Assembly (NCBI RefSeq): GCF_009758125.1
Contig: NZ_WRXO01000011.1
Location: 1 to 64,000 of the forward strand
DNA: 64,000 nucleotides
Origin: Chitinophaga oryziterrae
GTDB lineage: Bacteria; Bacteroidota; Bacteroidia; Chitinophagales; Chitinophagaceae
Direction of reading: 5' to 3'
Positions 8,662 through 16,594 of the stretch are shown here, piece after piece. Every line of letters begins with the position of its first letter. Positions within the stretch are counted from its first letter, which is position 1. The notes beneath the pieces were generated by a model. The model worked only from the letters and a program-made list of their open reading frames with translations. It had not been told where the DNA came from and did no database searches. A program made the translations under genes and the position numbers.

Positions 8662-10446
8662 ATGAAACTGAATATAAAAATATCATGGCTGCTGATGGTG
8701 GCATTGCTGATAGCCGGGGAAGGTTGTAAGAAGGTGTTGGTAGAACAGCCCCGCGCAACAATTGATCCTGATTATTTCAGGACACCCGAGGGTTTAGAGG
8801 GTGGAATAACAGGAATATACTCCTCTTTCCGCAGTCATTGGGGTACACAAATCTTTACGCAGTTATTTAACGGCGGGACAGACGAGATGATCAGGGGCGG
8901 CGCTGCGGACGTTCAGCACAACTTTACCTATTCATCCCTGATGAAGAGCAACACAAATGACTACAGCGGCCTATGGAATTCTATGTACATAGACATTAAT
9001 ACAATTAACGGGGTCCTTCAGTTCGGCCCTGATGCCCAGATGGATGAAGACAAAAAATCGCAACTGCTGGCTCAGGCTAAGTTCCTTCGCGCATTTTGTT
9101 ATTTCCAGCTGGTGACAACCTTTGGCGATGTTCCCCTGCACCTTACTTACAATACAGAAGCGGTGGCTGCCGATAGCAGGACGCCGATCGCCGGAGTATA
9201 TGATGCGATCATTAAAGATTTGCAGGATGCCGCTGCGGAGCTGCCCAACCAGCCGGCGTCCGGATTGGGTAAACCGGCCTATAAAGCGACGGCCCTCTAC
9301 CTGCTGGCAAAGACCTATTTATGGCGCGGATGGTCTGCCGCGGCCAAAGGAAGTGACTTCACCGACGCATTTAATACAGCTAAAAGTATCATCGACAATA
9401 AAAGTACGTACGGCCTTGACCTCTGGCCCGTTTTTGCACAGGGGTTCCTGGAAGGTAATGAATATGGAAGGGAGACCATCATGGTCATTGACCATAACAA
9501 AGACCTGAAATTTGGTGAGAATTCCCAGACCGGCACAGGCGCTGGTAATCTGAAAGAAAATAAATCCAACTTCTTTTTCCGTCCGAATTATCCTACCGTA
9601 AATGCCAACTATCCTGATGCAGGTGGAGCTTACATTTGTGTGAGAGATGTGCAGAATGGCCGTCCCTGGCAAAGGATAAGGCCTAATATGCGCTACGTAC
9701 TGAATGTGGCTTTTGCGAACAGGACTACTGACTCGCGGTATGACGGCACCTTTCAGACGATCTGGTTATCCAACAGTGTACCCGGTTCAGTGAAAGGTAC
9801 TTCGGGTGCGGCTACTCCACGGGGCACGCTTGTCAATGGCATTGATACCGCCATCTGGATGGCAGACAGGGTGGTGACACCGGCTGAAAGAGCCGCTTTC
9901 AGGGGAATTATTTTTGAGCCTGATTATCTGCCTGGTGCAACCGTACCTTATACCAGCCTGCTTTATCCTTCTCTGCGGAAATGGGATGATTCCACAAGAG
10001 CTGATATGAACGATTATTCTGACAGACCTTATATCCTGTTCCGTTTTTCAGAAGTTTACCTGATCGCAGCTGAAGCGGCGCTGAAAGGAGGCGGAACACT
10101 ACAGCAGGCGGCCGATATGCTGAATGTGCTGAGAATAAGGGCTGCGCTGAAACCAGGGCAAACTCCCGATCAGTATGCTGCTGCGGTGGCTGCACAAACT
10201 ATTAGCCCTACGGAGGTAACACTTGATTTTATTCTGGACGAACGCACAAGGGAACTGTATGGTGAGTGTAACAGGTGGTACGATCTTTCACGGACAAAAA
10301 CACTTGTTGCGAGAGTTAAACAATACAATGATGAGGCAGCAGCCAATATCCTGCCGCAACATATGTTGAGGCCTATACCTCAGCAGCAGATAGACCTGGT
10401 GACTGAAGGGCCCGCATTTCCTCAAAACCCGTGGTATGGGAACTGA
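8662..10446 (+). CDS. SusD/RagB-family glycan-binding lipoprotein
   Basis: This is the 594-residue partner of the SusC directly upstream. A lipoprotein signal ends at Cys22, though the residues before it (GEG) are a loose lipobox. The N-terminal region has the SusD pattern, with QLLAQAKFLRAFCYFQLV near residue 137 and TPR-like helices. The C-terminal part has FRFSEVYLIAAEAAL and the family-typical ERTRELYGECNRWYDLSRTKTL, ending in RPIPQQQID and NPWYGN. SusD proteins sit on the cell surface and capture the glycan for the SusC channel. Together with GH30 and CE1 downstream, the likely ligand is a xylan fragment. Confidence 0.94.
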   Translation: MKLNIKISWLLMVALLIAGEGCKKVLVEQPRATIDPDYFRTPEGLEGGITGIYSSFRSHWGTQIFTQLFNGGTDEMIRGGAADVQHNFTYSSLMKSNTNDYSGLWNSMYIDINTINGVLQFGPDAQMDEDKKSQLLAQAKFLRAFCYFQLVTTFGDVPLHLTYNTEAVAADSRTPIAGVYDAIIKDLQDAAAELPNQPASGLGKPAYKATALYLLAKTYLWRGWSAAAKGSDFTDAFNTAKSIIDNKSTYGLDLWPVFAQGFLEGNEYGRETIMVIDHNKDLKFGENSQTGTGAGNLKENKSNFFFRPNYPTVNANYPDAGGAYICVRDVQNGRPWQRIRPNMRYVLNVAFANRTTDSRYDGTFQTIWLSNSVPGSVKGTSGAATPRGTLVNGIDTAIWMADRVVTPAERAAFRGIIFEPDYLPGATVPYTSLLYPSLRKWDDSTRADMNDYSDRPYILFRFSEVYLIAAEAALKGGGTLQQAADMLNVLRIRAALKPGQTPDQYAAAVAAQTISPTEVTLDFILDERTRELYGECNRWYDLSRTKTLVARVKQYNDEAAANILPQHMLRPIPQQQIDLVTEGPAFPQNPWYGN

Positions 10447-10614
10447 TCAGAAAAATAGTTTGAATGCTGGTTTATATTGAATGTCCACGTTTAGAATTAC
10501 AACCCTCAAAATGAAAACCATGAGAAAAAAACCTCCGATTTAGCAGCCCGCATTACTGATGCGGAGTCATCTGCCGTTTTGTAAAAACTATTGAATTACT
10601 TAACAGAATTAACT

Positions 10615-11862
10615 ATGAAAACAACCCTTTTTCTCAGAACCCTGGGAATGTCATTTCTTTCCCTCAGTTTAATTATTTCCTCTTGCGTGAAGCAGCAAAA
10701 TTCAAAAGAAATTGTACCTGATAAAAAAGGGAATGCTGCAGAAGGTGCGGCCGATGTTGCTATAATGGCAACTGCTACAATTGATGCCAACACTGTACAA
10801 CAAACAATCCAGGGTTTTGGAGGTATGAGCGTTCCAATCTGGATCGGAGACTTAACAGCAGACCAGAGAACAAAAGCCTTTTCTGCCGGCAGTGGCATCG
10901 GGATGAGCATTTTGCGTGTGATGGTCCCTACCACCAGCAGCCAGTTTGCCGCAGAAAAACCTACTATCGATGCGGCCAAAAGTTATGGCGCGAAAGTAAT
11001 TGCCACCGCCTGGAACGCTCCTTCTTCCATGATGGACGGACTTTATCTGAGAGCCAGTGCATGGGGTGATTATGCCGCTCACTTAAGTGCCTATACTCAG
11101 GCCGTAGGTGGCGTTTATGCATTATCCCCATGGAATGAACCTAACTATATGGCCTCAGGCTGGATGCACGCATCAGCTACAGAGATAGCTGATTTCGTTG
11201 CTGCCCAGGGCAACAATTGCGGTGCTCCCATTATGTGTCCGGAGCCATTTAATATGGACCAGACTTTCATTAATACGTACCTGAGCAATGCTACGGCAAA
11301 ATCAAAAACGCTTTTTGTAAGCGGACATATTTATGGAAAAACGCCCTATAATTTAGGCAACATCGGGAAGTCGGTATGGATGACCGAGCATTATACCAAT
11401 TCTTCCATCAGTGGTAACGACTGGCCCAACGCCATGAATGCGGCAAAAGAGATTCATGACTGTATGACGGCAGGATGGGCTGCTTATGTGTGGTGGTACA
11501 TCCGCCGTTCGTACGGGCCGATAGATGAGAACAGCAATATCACCAAGGTAGGCTATGTTATGGCGCACTTTGCAAGGTACGTTCGTCCGGGATACACTAA
11601 AATTGCCTGCCCGGGGAATCCGACCACAGGTGTATATACTTCAGCTTACAAGAGCGGTTCAAAAATTGTGATCGTTGCCATTAATACGAATGCTGCGGTC
11701 ACCTATCAGCCATTTACTATCAGCGGGATAACGGTTAACAGTTTCAATCGTTATGTAACTACCAGTTCGTCCAACATGGATTCAAGCTCCCTGGGCATTT
11801 CAAATAATGCTTTTGGGATCAACCTGCCTGCATCCAGCATAACCACCCTGGTTTCTAACTGA
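10615..11862 (+). CDS. GH30 subfamily 8 glucuronoxylanase, lipoprotein
   Basis: This 415-residue endo-xylanase cleaves beta-1,4-xylan at sites set by a glucuronic acid side chain. The signal peptide ends with a lipobox (IISSC, Cys24), so the enzyme is probably tethered to the outer membrane. The (beta/alpha)8 barrel spans about 50-340 and a beta side domain follows. Visible motifs are QGFGGMS, the acid/base Glu175 in WNEPNY, the nucleophile Glu258 in WMTEHYT, and WWYIRRSYGPI, which in subfamily 8 holds the Arg that contacts glucuronate. I chose ATG 10615; an in-frame TTG at 10591 would only add eight residues before the signal peptide. The 168-base gap from SusD contains a small hairpin (10548-10564) and no gene. 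Confidence 0.9.
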   Translation: MKTTLFLRTLGMSFLSLSLIISSCVKQQNSKEIVPDKKGNAAEGAADVAIMATATIDANTVQQTIQGFGGMSVPIWIGDLTADQRTKAFSAGSGIGMSILRVMVPTTSSQFAAEKPTIDAAKSYGAKVIATAWNAPSSMMDGLYLRASAWGDYAAHLSAYTQAVGGVYALSPWNEPNYMASGWMHASATEIADFVAAQGNNCGAPIMCPEPFNMDQTFINTYLSNATAKSKTLFVSGHIYGKTPYNLGNIGKSVWMTEHYTNSSISGNDWPNAMNAAKEIHDCMTAGWAAYVWWYIRRSYGPIDENSNITKVGYVMAHFARYVRPGYTKIACPGNPTTGVYTSAYKSGSKIVIVAINTNAAVTYQPFTISGITVNSFNRYVTTSSSNMDSSSLGISNNAFGINLPASSITTLVSN

Positions 11863-11906
11863 TGGTTATTTCCTGATCAATGAAACAGTTAAAATTATAG
11901 CTTACT

Positions 11907-11959
11907 ATAAACAACGCTAAATAGAAGCAGGGATACTTTGGATATTTAGCGTTGTTTAT
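11907..11959 (+). terminator. 17-bp perfect stem-loop between the GH30 and CE1 genes
   Basis: ATAAACAACGCTAAATA at 11907-11923 is the exact reverse complement of 11943-11959, with a 19-base loop. The stem is A/T-rich and followed by CTTCTT, not a clean T-run. It could be a terminator or an RNA-processing or stability element. The CE1 start codon is 33 bases beyond its end. Confidence 0.5.
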
Positions 11960-11991
11960 CTTCTTAATATTGCTACATAAAAATACCACGT

Positions 11992-12894
11992 ATGAAACAA
12001 TTGCTTTTTGCTTTATCTTTTCTTTTGCTACTGGCTGTCCCCGCTTTTTCGCAAAACATTGTTAAACAGGCGCCAGCCGGTTTCGACAGCCTGCGTGCGG
12101 ATATCCTCCATGGTAAGATCGACACTATCAGCTATACCTCTAAAACGGTTGGAACACAGCGAAGAGCATTAATATACACACCTCCAGGATTTTCCAAAAA
12201 GAAGAAATATGCGGTTTTATATCTCCTTCACGGCATTGGTGGTGATGAAAAGGAATGGCTGAACGGCGGTAAGCCGCAACTGATCCTGGACAATTTGTAT
12301 GCAGAACACAAAATAGAGCCCATGATTGTCGTGTTACCAAATGGCAGAGCCATGGAGGACGACCGCGCCATCGGTAATATTATGGCGCCCGACAAGGTAC
12401 AGGCTTTCGCAACATTTGAAAAAGATCTGTTAAATGATCTGATACCATTCATTGAAAAGCAATACCCGGTTTTAAGTGACAGGGAACACAGGGCTATAGC
12501 GGGCCTGTCGATGGGAGGCGGACAGTCCCTTAATTTTGGGCTGGGTAACCTGGATAAATTTGCCTGGGTGGGAGGGTTTTCTTCGGCTCCCAATACCAAA
12601 ATGCCCGAAGAATTGGTTCCCGATCCGGAAGCCGCTAAAAAGGAGCTCAGATTGCTTTGGATTTCCTGCGGAGCAAGTGACCGGCTTATAACATATAGCA
12701 AACGCACACATGATTACCTGAAAGAAAAGGGCGTTCCGCATATATATTACATAGAACCAGGGGTGCATGATTTTAAGGTCTGGAAGAATGGTTTATATAT
12801 GTTTTCCCAGTTGCTCTTTAAACCTGTTGATACTTCAGATTTCTCCAAATATGTTTATACGGGTGAAGGAATGCCGCCAATATCCCCGGAATGA
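11992..12894 (+). CDS. Secreted CE1-type esterase (acetyl-xylan/feruloyl esterase-like)
   Basis: This 300-residue alpha/beta hydrolase has a signal peptide ending AFSQ (about residue 21). The fold is seen in VLYLLHGIGGDEKEW (oxyanion region), the nucleophile elbow AGLSMGG with Ser173, a probable acid Asp230 in CGASDRL, and His259 in PGVHDFKVW. Such CE1/esterase-D-like enzymes remove acetyl or feruloyl groups from xylan; which ester is cut cannot be told from sequence. Its position right after a glucuronoxylanase supports a debranching role in the same locus. The next gene is convergent and ends only 34 bases away. Confidence 0.85.
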   Translation: MKQLLFALSFLLLLAVPAFSQNIVKQAPAGFDSLRADILHGKIDTISYTSKTVGTQRRALIYTPPGFSKKKKYAVLYLLHGIGGDEKEWLNGGKPQLILDNLYAEHKIEPMIVVLPNGRAMEDDRAIGNIMAPDKVQAFATFEKDLLNDLIPFIEKQYPVLSDREHRAIAGLSMGGGQSLNFGLGNLDKFAWVGGFSSAPNTKMPEELVPDPEAAKKELRLLWISCGASDRLITYSKRTHDYLKEKGVPHIYYIEPGVHDFKVWKNGLYMFSQLLFKPVDTSDFSKYVYTGEGMPPISPE

Positions 12895-12928
12895 TACTGA
12901 TAAGGCATTGAGAATTTACCATTGTTTG

Positions 12929-13753
12929 TTATACCATTACTTTTAACTGCTCTTGCAAATCATTCGCTTTTACTAATAGAGATTTGTCTTTAACATAATG
13001 TCCTATGTCAAGTATCTTACTCAGCAGATTCTCTTTATACACGTTCTTGTAATTATAATATTCCAGTTTGAAATCCCAGGTATCGGACAGGTGTTCAAAT
13101 ACCTGTTTATTGTTATCGGAAAGTGCGGTATGGTCTACCACCAGGTATTGTGCCGGATTGAGCTGCTGCAGGTGATGAAGGATTGCCTCATTATAGGCAA
13201 TCCATACCCGCAAAAAATGTTCGCTGTGTTTATTGAGTAATAGTCTTTTCCGGAATGGCTTTTTAAAATATTCCCAGAAGAATTTAGGGAATCCTTTTTT
13301 CTGAGAATATTTATACGAGGTCCTGCTGTATATCCTGCTGATAAGAGAACTGACCACGCTGCGGTAATCCCGCAAAATAACGAGATAACGGGCCTCGGGA
13401 AGTAGTTGACGATAATGGTCAAGGAACAGGCAGGTACGCGGTTCTTTCCATGCCCATTGCTGTTGAGTGGCATTCTTCTGGTTTACCAGTTTCCTCATCT
13501 CATGCAGTTGCCCGTCTGAGAGGGTTACGAGTGGTTCATCTATCATTCCATCTTCCGGTAAATGATAATCTTTTAGGACGTTTTTATGGTACTGATAGAA
13601 ATCAAGATCTTCAAAATGCCCGTCTTCATTGCCTATACCTGCGCCCATGAAGTGATCTCCCACATGCATACCGCATTTGTACAGCCACTGTGTAAGCAAT
13701 GAGGTACCTGACCGGTGCATACCGGTAATCACTAAAACTTTGCTGTCTGTCAT
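12929..13753 (-). CDS. Sulfotransferase family protein
   Basis: This 274-residue protein has the PAPS-binding loop at its N-terminus (VLVITGMHRSGTSLLTQWL, the 5'-phosphosulfate site) and an RYLVILRDYRSVVSSL segment near residues 120-136 that fits the 3'-phosphate-binding region. It would transfer sulfate from PAPS to a lipid, sugar or small molecule; the acceptor is unknown. Its ATG overlaps the TAA of the APS kinase gene by one base (TAATG), so the two are translationally coupled and form a PAPS-making and PAPS-using pair. No signal peptide is seen, so it is probably cytoplasmic. The pair is oriented against the surrounding xylan genes, so a functional link with them is not assured. Confidence 0.85.
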   Translation of the reverse strand: MTDSKVLVITGMHRSGTSLLTQWLYKCGMHVGDHFMGAGIGNEDGHFEDLDFYQYHKNVLKDYHLPEDGMIDEPLVTLSDGQLHEMRKLVNQKNATQQQWAWKEPRTCLFLDHYRQLLPEARYLVILRDYRSVVSSLISRIYSRTSYKYSQKKGFPKFFWEYFKKPFRKRLLLNKHSEHFLRVWIAYNEAILHHLQQLNPAQYLVVDHTALSDNNKQVFEHLSDTWDFKLEYYNYKNVYKENLLSKILDIGHYVKDKSLLVKANDLQEQLKVMV

Positions 13754-14313
13754 TAGTTTCTTATTTGAGCGTGTACGGGTAACAGTTGTGAAGAAATAGT
13801 ATTCCTGATAAAAGCGAACAGTTCACTGGTGCAGGCATTGATCGACTTTTCATTTGTGCGCAGATGTAAATCAGGATTTGCCGGCGCTTCAAAAGGATCA
13901 TTGATACCTGTTAGATTAGATACTTTATCAGGATGCCCGTCCGGCAGTAAAGCCCGCTTGTAGAGGCCTTTTGTATCTCGGGTAATAAGTTCATTCACCG
14001 GACAATCTATATATACTGTCTTTACATGTTCGTAAGTAGCAGCCAGCTCATGACGGATTTCATCATAAGGGTTAATAGCACTGATAATACATACGATACC
14101 ATGATCGGAGAGCCTGCTGGCAACGAAGCCTAAGCGCCTGATATTCTCACAGCGGTCTTCTTTGGAGAAGCCAAGATCTTTGCAGAGGAATTCTCTATAT
14201 GTATCACCATCGATGATTTCAATGGGAGTGTGATAAGCAATTGCTTTTCGCTTAACGTTCGTCGCAATTGTTGTCTTTCCTGCTCCGGAGAGTCCGCATA
14301 GTTGTATTATCAT
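13753..14313 (-). CDS. cysC: Adenylyl-sulfate (APS) kinase
   Basis: This 186-residue kinase phosphorylates APS with ATP to give PAPS. The Walker A loop is GLSGAGKTT (residues 7-15). The family block DGDTYREFLCKDLGFSKEDRCENIRR follows, then the ISAINPYDEIR segment and a TKGLYKRALLPD loop. Length is close to stand-alone bacterial CysC (about 200 aa). No ATP sulfurylase (cysD/cysN) lies in the window, so APS must come from genes elsewhere. One-base overlap with the downstream sulfotransferase suggests the PAPS made here is meant for sulfation and not for sulfate assimilation. Confidence 0.92.
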   Translation of the reverse strand: MIIQLCGLSGAGKTTIATNVKRKAIAYHTPIEIIDGDTYREFLCKDLGFSKEDRCENIRRLGFVASRLSDHGIVCIISAINPYDEIRHELAATYEHVKTVYIDCPVNELITRDTKGLYKRALLPDGHPDKVSNLTGINDPFEAPANPDLHLRTNEKSINACTSELFAFIRNTISSQLLPVHAQIRN

Positions 14314-14726
14314 CGCATATCAATTTACTGGTTGAATATGCTGCAGGTTAAAATTACAGGTTGAACGGAAGGATAGTTTTTGTAGTTCGCATAGACAAAT
14401 TACAATTACAAGGGAAAACTTTGTCCAATTATAGATGAAATCAGGAATTTTATCGACCTACCGCCAAAATGTTTATTGAATTAGTGAATCAGACATTTGA
14501 AAAACGTAAAGTTCTGCCTGCTGCTGAAAAAATTAATATATTTATGTCTACAGTATTAATAGACTAAATATCCCGGCTTATCACCTGGAAAGAGTTTTTA
14601 TAGATGAAGCAGACTACTGGCGCTGATTATACCGGAGATAAAAATGCATAACGATGAAATTATTACCGGGTGTATTCTTTACCCTGCTGTCGACTGAGAA
14701 TTTATAAATTGTAATATGCTATCGTT
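14314..14726. other. Intergenic region between divergent cysC and the CE12 esterase
   Basis: These 413 A/T-rich bases must hold the promoters of two divergent transcripts. I see no convincing gene. Two tiny frames occur (32 codons from 14469 and 14 codons from 14654), both without recognisable features. A GACAAA/TTTGTC inverted pair lies near 14392-14425. No promoter box is clear enough to place. Confidence 0.4.
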
Positions 14727-15494
14727 ATGAACAAACTGCTTTTGATTGTATTATTGTTTATTGGAAACCAGCAAAGTAAACCCACTTTATTCCTGATTGG
14801 AGATTCTACCGTTAAAAATGGAAAAGATAAAGGAGATAATGGCCAATGGGGCTGGGGCCATTTTATCGGAGATTACTTCGATACTACCCGTATAAGTATC
14901 AGTAACCGGGCACTGGGTGGGACCAGCAGCCGCTCTTACCAGACTAAAGGCTTATGGGACAGTGTGCTGGCTAAATTAAAACCGGGAGATTATGTGATCA
15001 TGCAATTCGGGCATAATGACGGGGGGCCACTGGATGATACTGCCCGTGCCCGTGGTACTATTAAAGGAACAGGAGAAGAAAGTAAGGAAATCTTTAATCC
15101 TATTACCAAACAGCAGGAAGTGGTACATACCTATGGCTGGTACCTCAGCAAAGTGATTAAAGAAGCAAAGGCTAAGGGCGCTATTCCGGTGGTTTGTTCC
15201 CCTATTCCCCGTAATGTATGGAAAGAGGGCAAAGTAGCCCGTTCTACAGAAGATTACGGACTTTGGGCTAAACAGGTGGCCGGGAAGGAAGGGGCGCTGT
15301 TTATAGAGCTAAATGGGCTTATTTCAGACGTTTATGATAAAGAAGGAGAGACGAAGGTAGCCAGCACCTATTTTGGAACATTAGATCATACACATACTGT
15401 TGAAGCAGGGGCTAAATTAAATGCCGCGGAAGTAGTGGAAGGGATTAAATCATTAAAAGGATTCACTTTAAATAAGTACCTGAAAGGCAGATGA
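14727..15494 (+). CDS. SGNH/GDSL hydrolase, rhamnogalacturonan acetylesterase-like (CE12)
   Basis: This 255-residue secreted esterase has a short signal (about residues 1-16). It then has the SGNH blocks in standard order: IGDSTVKNG with Ser27, NRALGGTSSRSY for the oxyanion Gly, MQFGHNDGG for the Asn, and the C-terminal LDHTH with Asp220 and His223. CE12 enzymes deacetylate pectic rhamnogalacturonan and sometimes xylan. It follows the xylan locus but is separated from it by the sulfation pair, so it may act with the CE1 esterase or on another hemicellulose or pectin. Substrate is inferred from family only. Confidence 0.88.
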   Translation: MNKLLLIVLLFIGNQQSKPTLFLIGDSTVKNGKDKGDNGQWGWGHFIGDYFDTTRISISNRALGGTSSRSYQTKGLWDSVLAKLKPGDYVIMQFGHNDGGPLDDTARARGTIKGTGEESKEIFNPITKQQEVVHTYGWYLSKVIKEAKAKGAIPVVCSPIPRNVWKEGKVARSTEDYGLWAKQVAGKEGALFIELNGLISDVYDKEGETKVASTYFGTLDHTHTVEAGAKLNAAEVVEGIKSLKGFTLNKYLKGR

Positions 15495-15667
15495 AGAGCG
15501 CCGCTTTATTGCTTATCAAAGCCTTTCCGTTTCCCGGAATCTTCTTTTCAAGGGAATAGTCAGTATTTTCGGCTGAAGCCGGTTATATAAGGAAGTAAAT
15601 AATATAGTGATGCGTACAGCGAAGGCGAGGGGTAACGAATATAGAAAAACAGTTAACGTCCGGGTCT

Positions 15668-16297
15668 CTAACTGTATAGCTGCACTTTTTCAATCATCTC
15701 TACGATATTGGATACCTGTAATTTCTCACAGATCCTTTTCTTATAAGTACTTACGGTAGAGATCTGTAAACTAAGCTTTTGTGCAATTTCAGCTACGCTT
15801 GCACCTTTTATAAGTAGCTGCATGATATTACTTTCCCGGTTAGACAGGCGATCTAAAGGATTGGAAGTATTTGATTTCTTATTGCTGACGTTATTGAGCA
15901 GTGTCTGTTTTAACAGGGGGCTCAGGTATTTTTCATCTCTCAACAGACTTTTTACGGCATTCTTTATCTCCTCTATTCCCGTTTTCTTGGAAAGAAAGCC
16001 ATCTGCACCTGCTTCCAGGTATCTCCACCCGAAGATCTGTTCATCATAACTGGAAAAGATGAGAATCTTGATTTCGGGGTGTCTAAGTCTTATTACGTCC
16101 AGCATCTGGTGGTTATTTCCCCCGGGCATATCTATGTCCAGAATGACCAGGTCGAATTGCTTTGAGGAAAGCATTTTCAGGGAGTCATCAAAACTACTGG
16201 CGTTACTAACTTGGACGTCTTCAATTGCTTTTTGCAGGATAAGGGTAGTTCCATACCGGACTACTTCCTGATCATCTACAACTAATATGTTAGGCAT
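15668..16297 (-). CDS. LuxR/NarL-family response regulator (orphan)
   Basis: This 209-residue regulator has a receiver domain (about 1-120) with acidic pair Asp8/Asp9, phospho-acceptor Asp54 in VILDIDMPG, a late Ser/Thr switch in LIFSSYD and Lys in FLSKKTG, then a LuxR-type helix-turn-helix (about 145-205; LSNRESNIMQLLIKGASVAEIA). I chose the ATG at 16297 (MPNILVVDDQ), the normal beginning of a receiver domain; an upstream in-frame ATG at 16342 would add 15 residues with no role. No histidine kinase is adjacent, so the partner is elsewhere. It is divergent from the giant adhesin gene across a 297-base gap and could regulate it. Confidence 0.9.
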   Translation of the reverse strand: MPNILVVDDQEVVRYGTTLILQKAIEDVQVSNASSFDDSLKMLSSKQFDLVILDIDMPGGNNHQMLDVIRLRHPEIKILIFSSYDEQIFGWRYLEAGADGFLSKKTGIEEIKNAVKSLLRDEKYLSPLLKQTLLNNVSNKKSNTSNPLDRLSNRESNIMQLLIKGASVAEIAQKLSLQISTVSTYKKRICEKLQVSNIVEMIEKVQLYS

Positions 16298-16594
16298 AGT
16301 ATAGTTATTGTGTAAAAATACGTGACAACATGATATAATCAAACAGATATAAGTAATAAAATGGAAAAGGGCCGCACGAACATGTTATGACAACTTACTA
16401 TTTGTAGTAATATTACTACAATATATCGAAATAAATTCTAATAAAATAGAAATTTATATTATGTATTTTTGTGCCATATGAAGTACAGTGTCGTGAGCGT
16501 CCGCATAAAAATCAGGCCTTGATAAAAATATGGTACAAGACTTATGTCTGCGTTAAACGTAATATAAGCATCTGCTAATCAATTAAATGTAAAA

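Noticed and set aside
10511..10543. Ten-codon frame MKTMRKKPPI between SusD and GH30
   Set aside because: Looks like the start of a lost gene or chance; nothing downstream continues it.
12998..13240. Plus-strand frame inside the sulfotransferase gene
   Set aside because: Shadow of a well-supported minus-strand gene.
14469..14567. 32-codon frame upstream of the CE12 esterase (MFIELVNQTF start)
   Set aside because: Too short, no recognisable domain, and lies in A/T-rich promoter DNA; not enough to call a gene.
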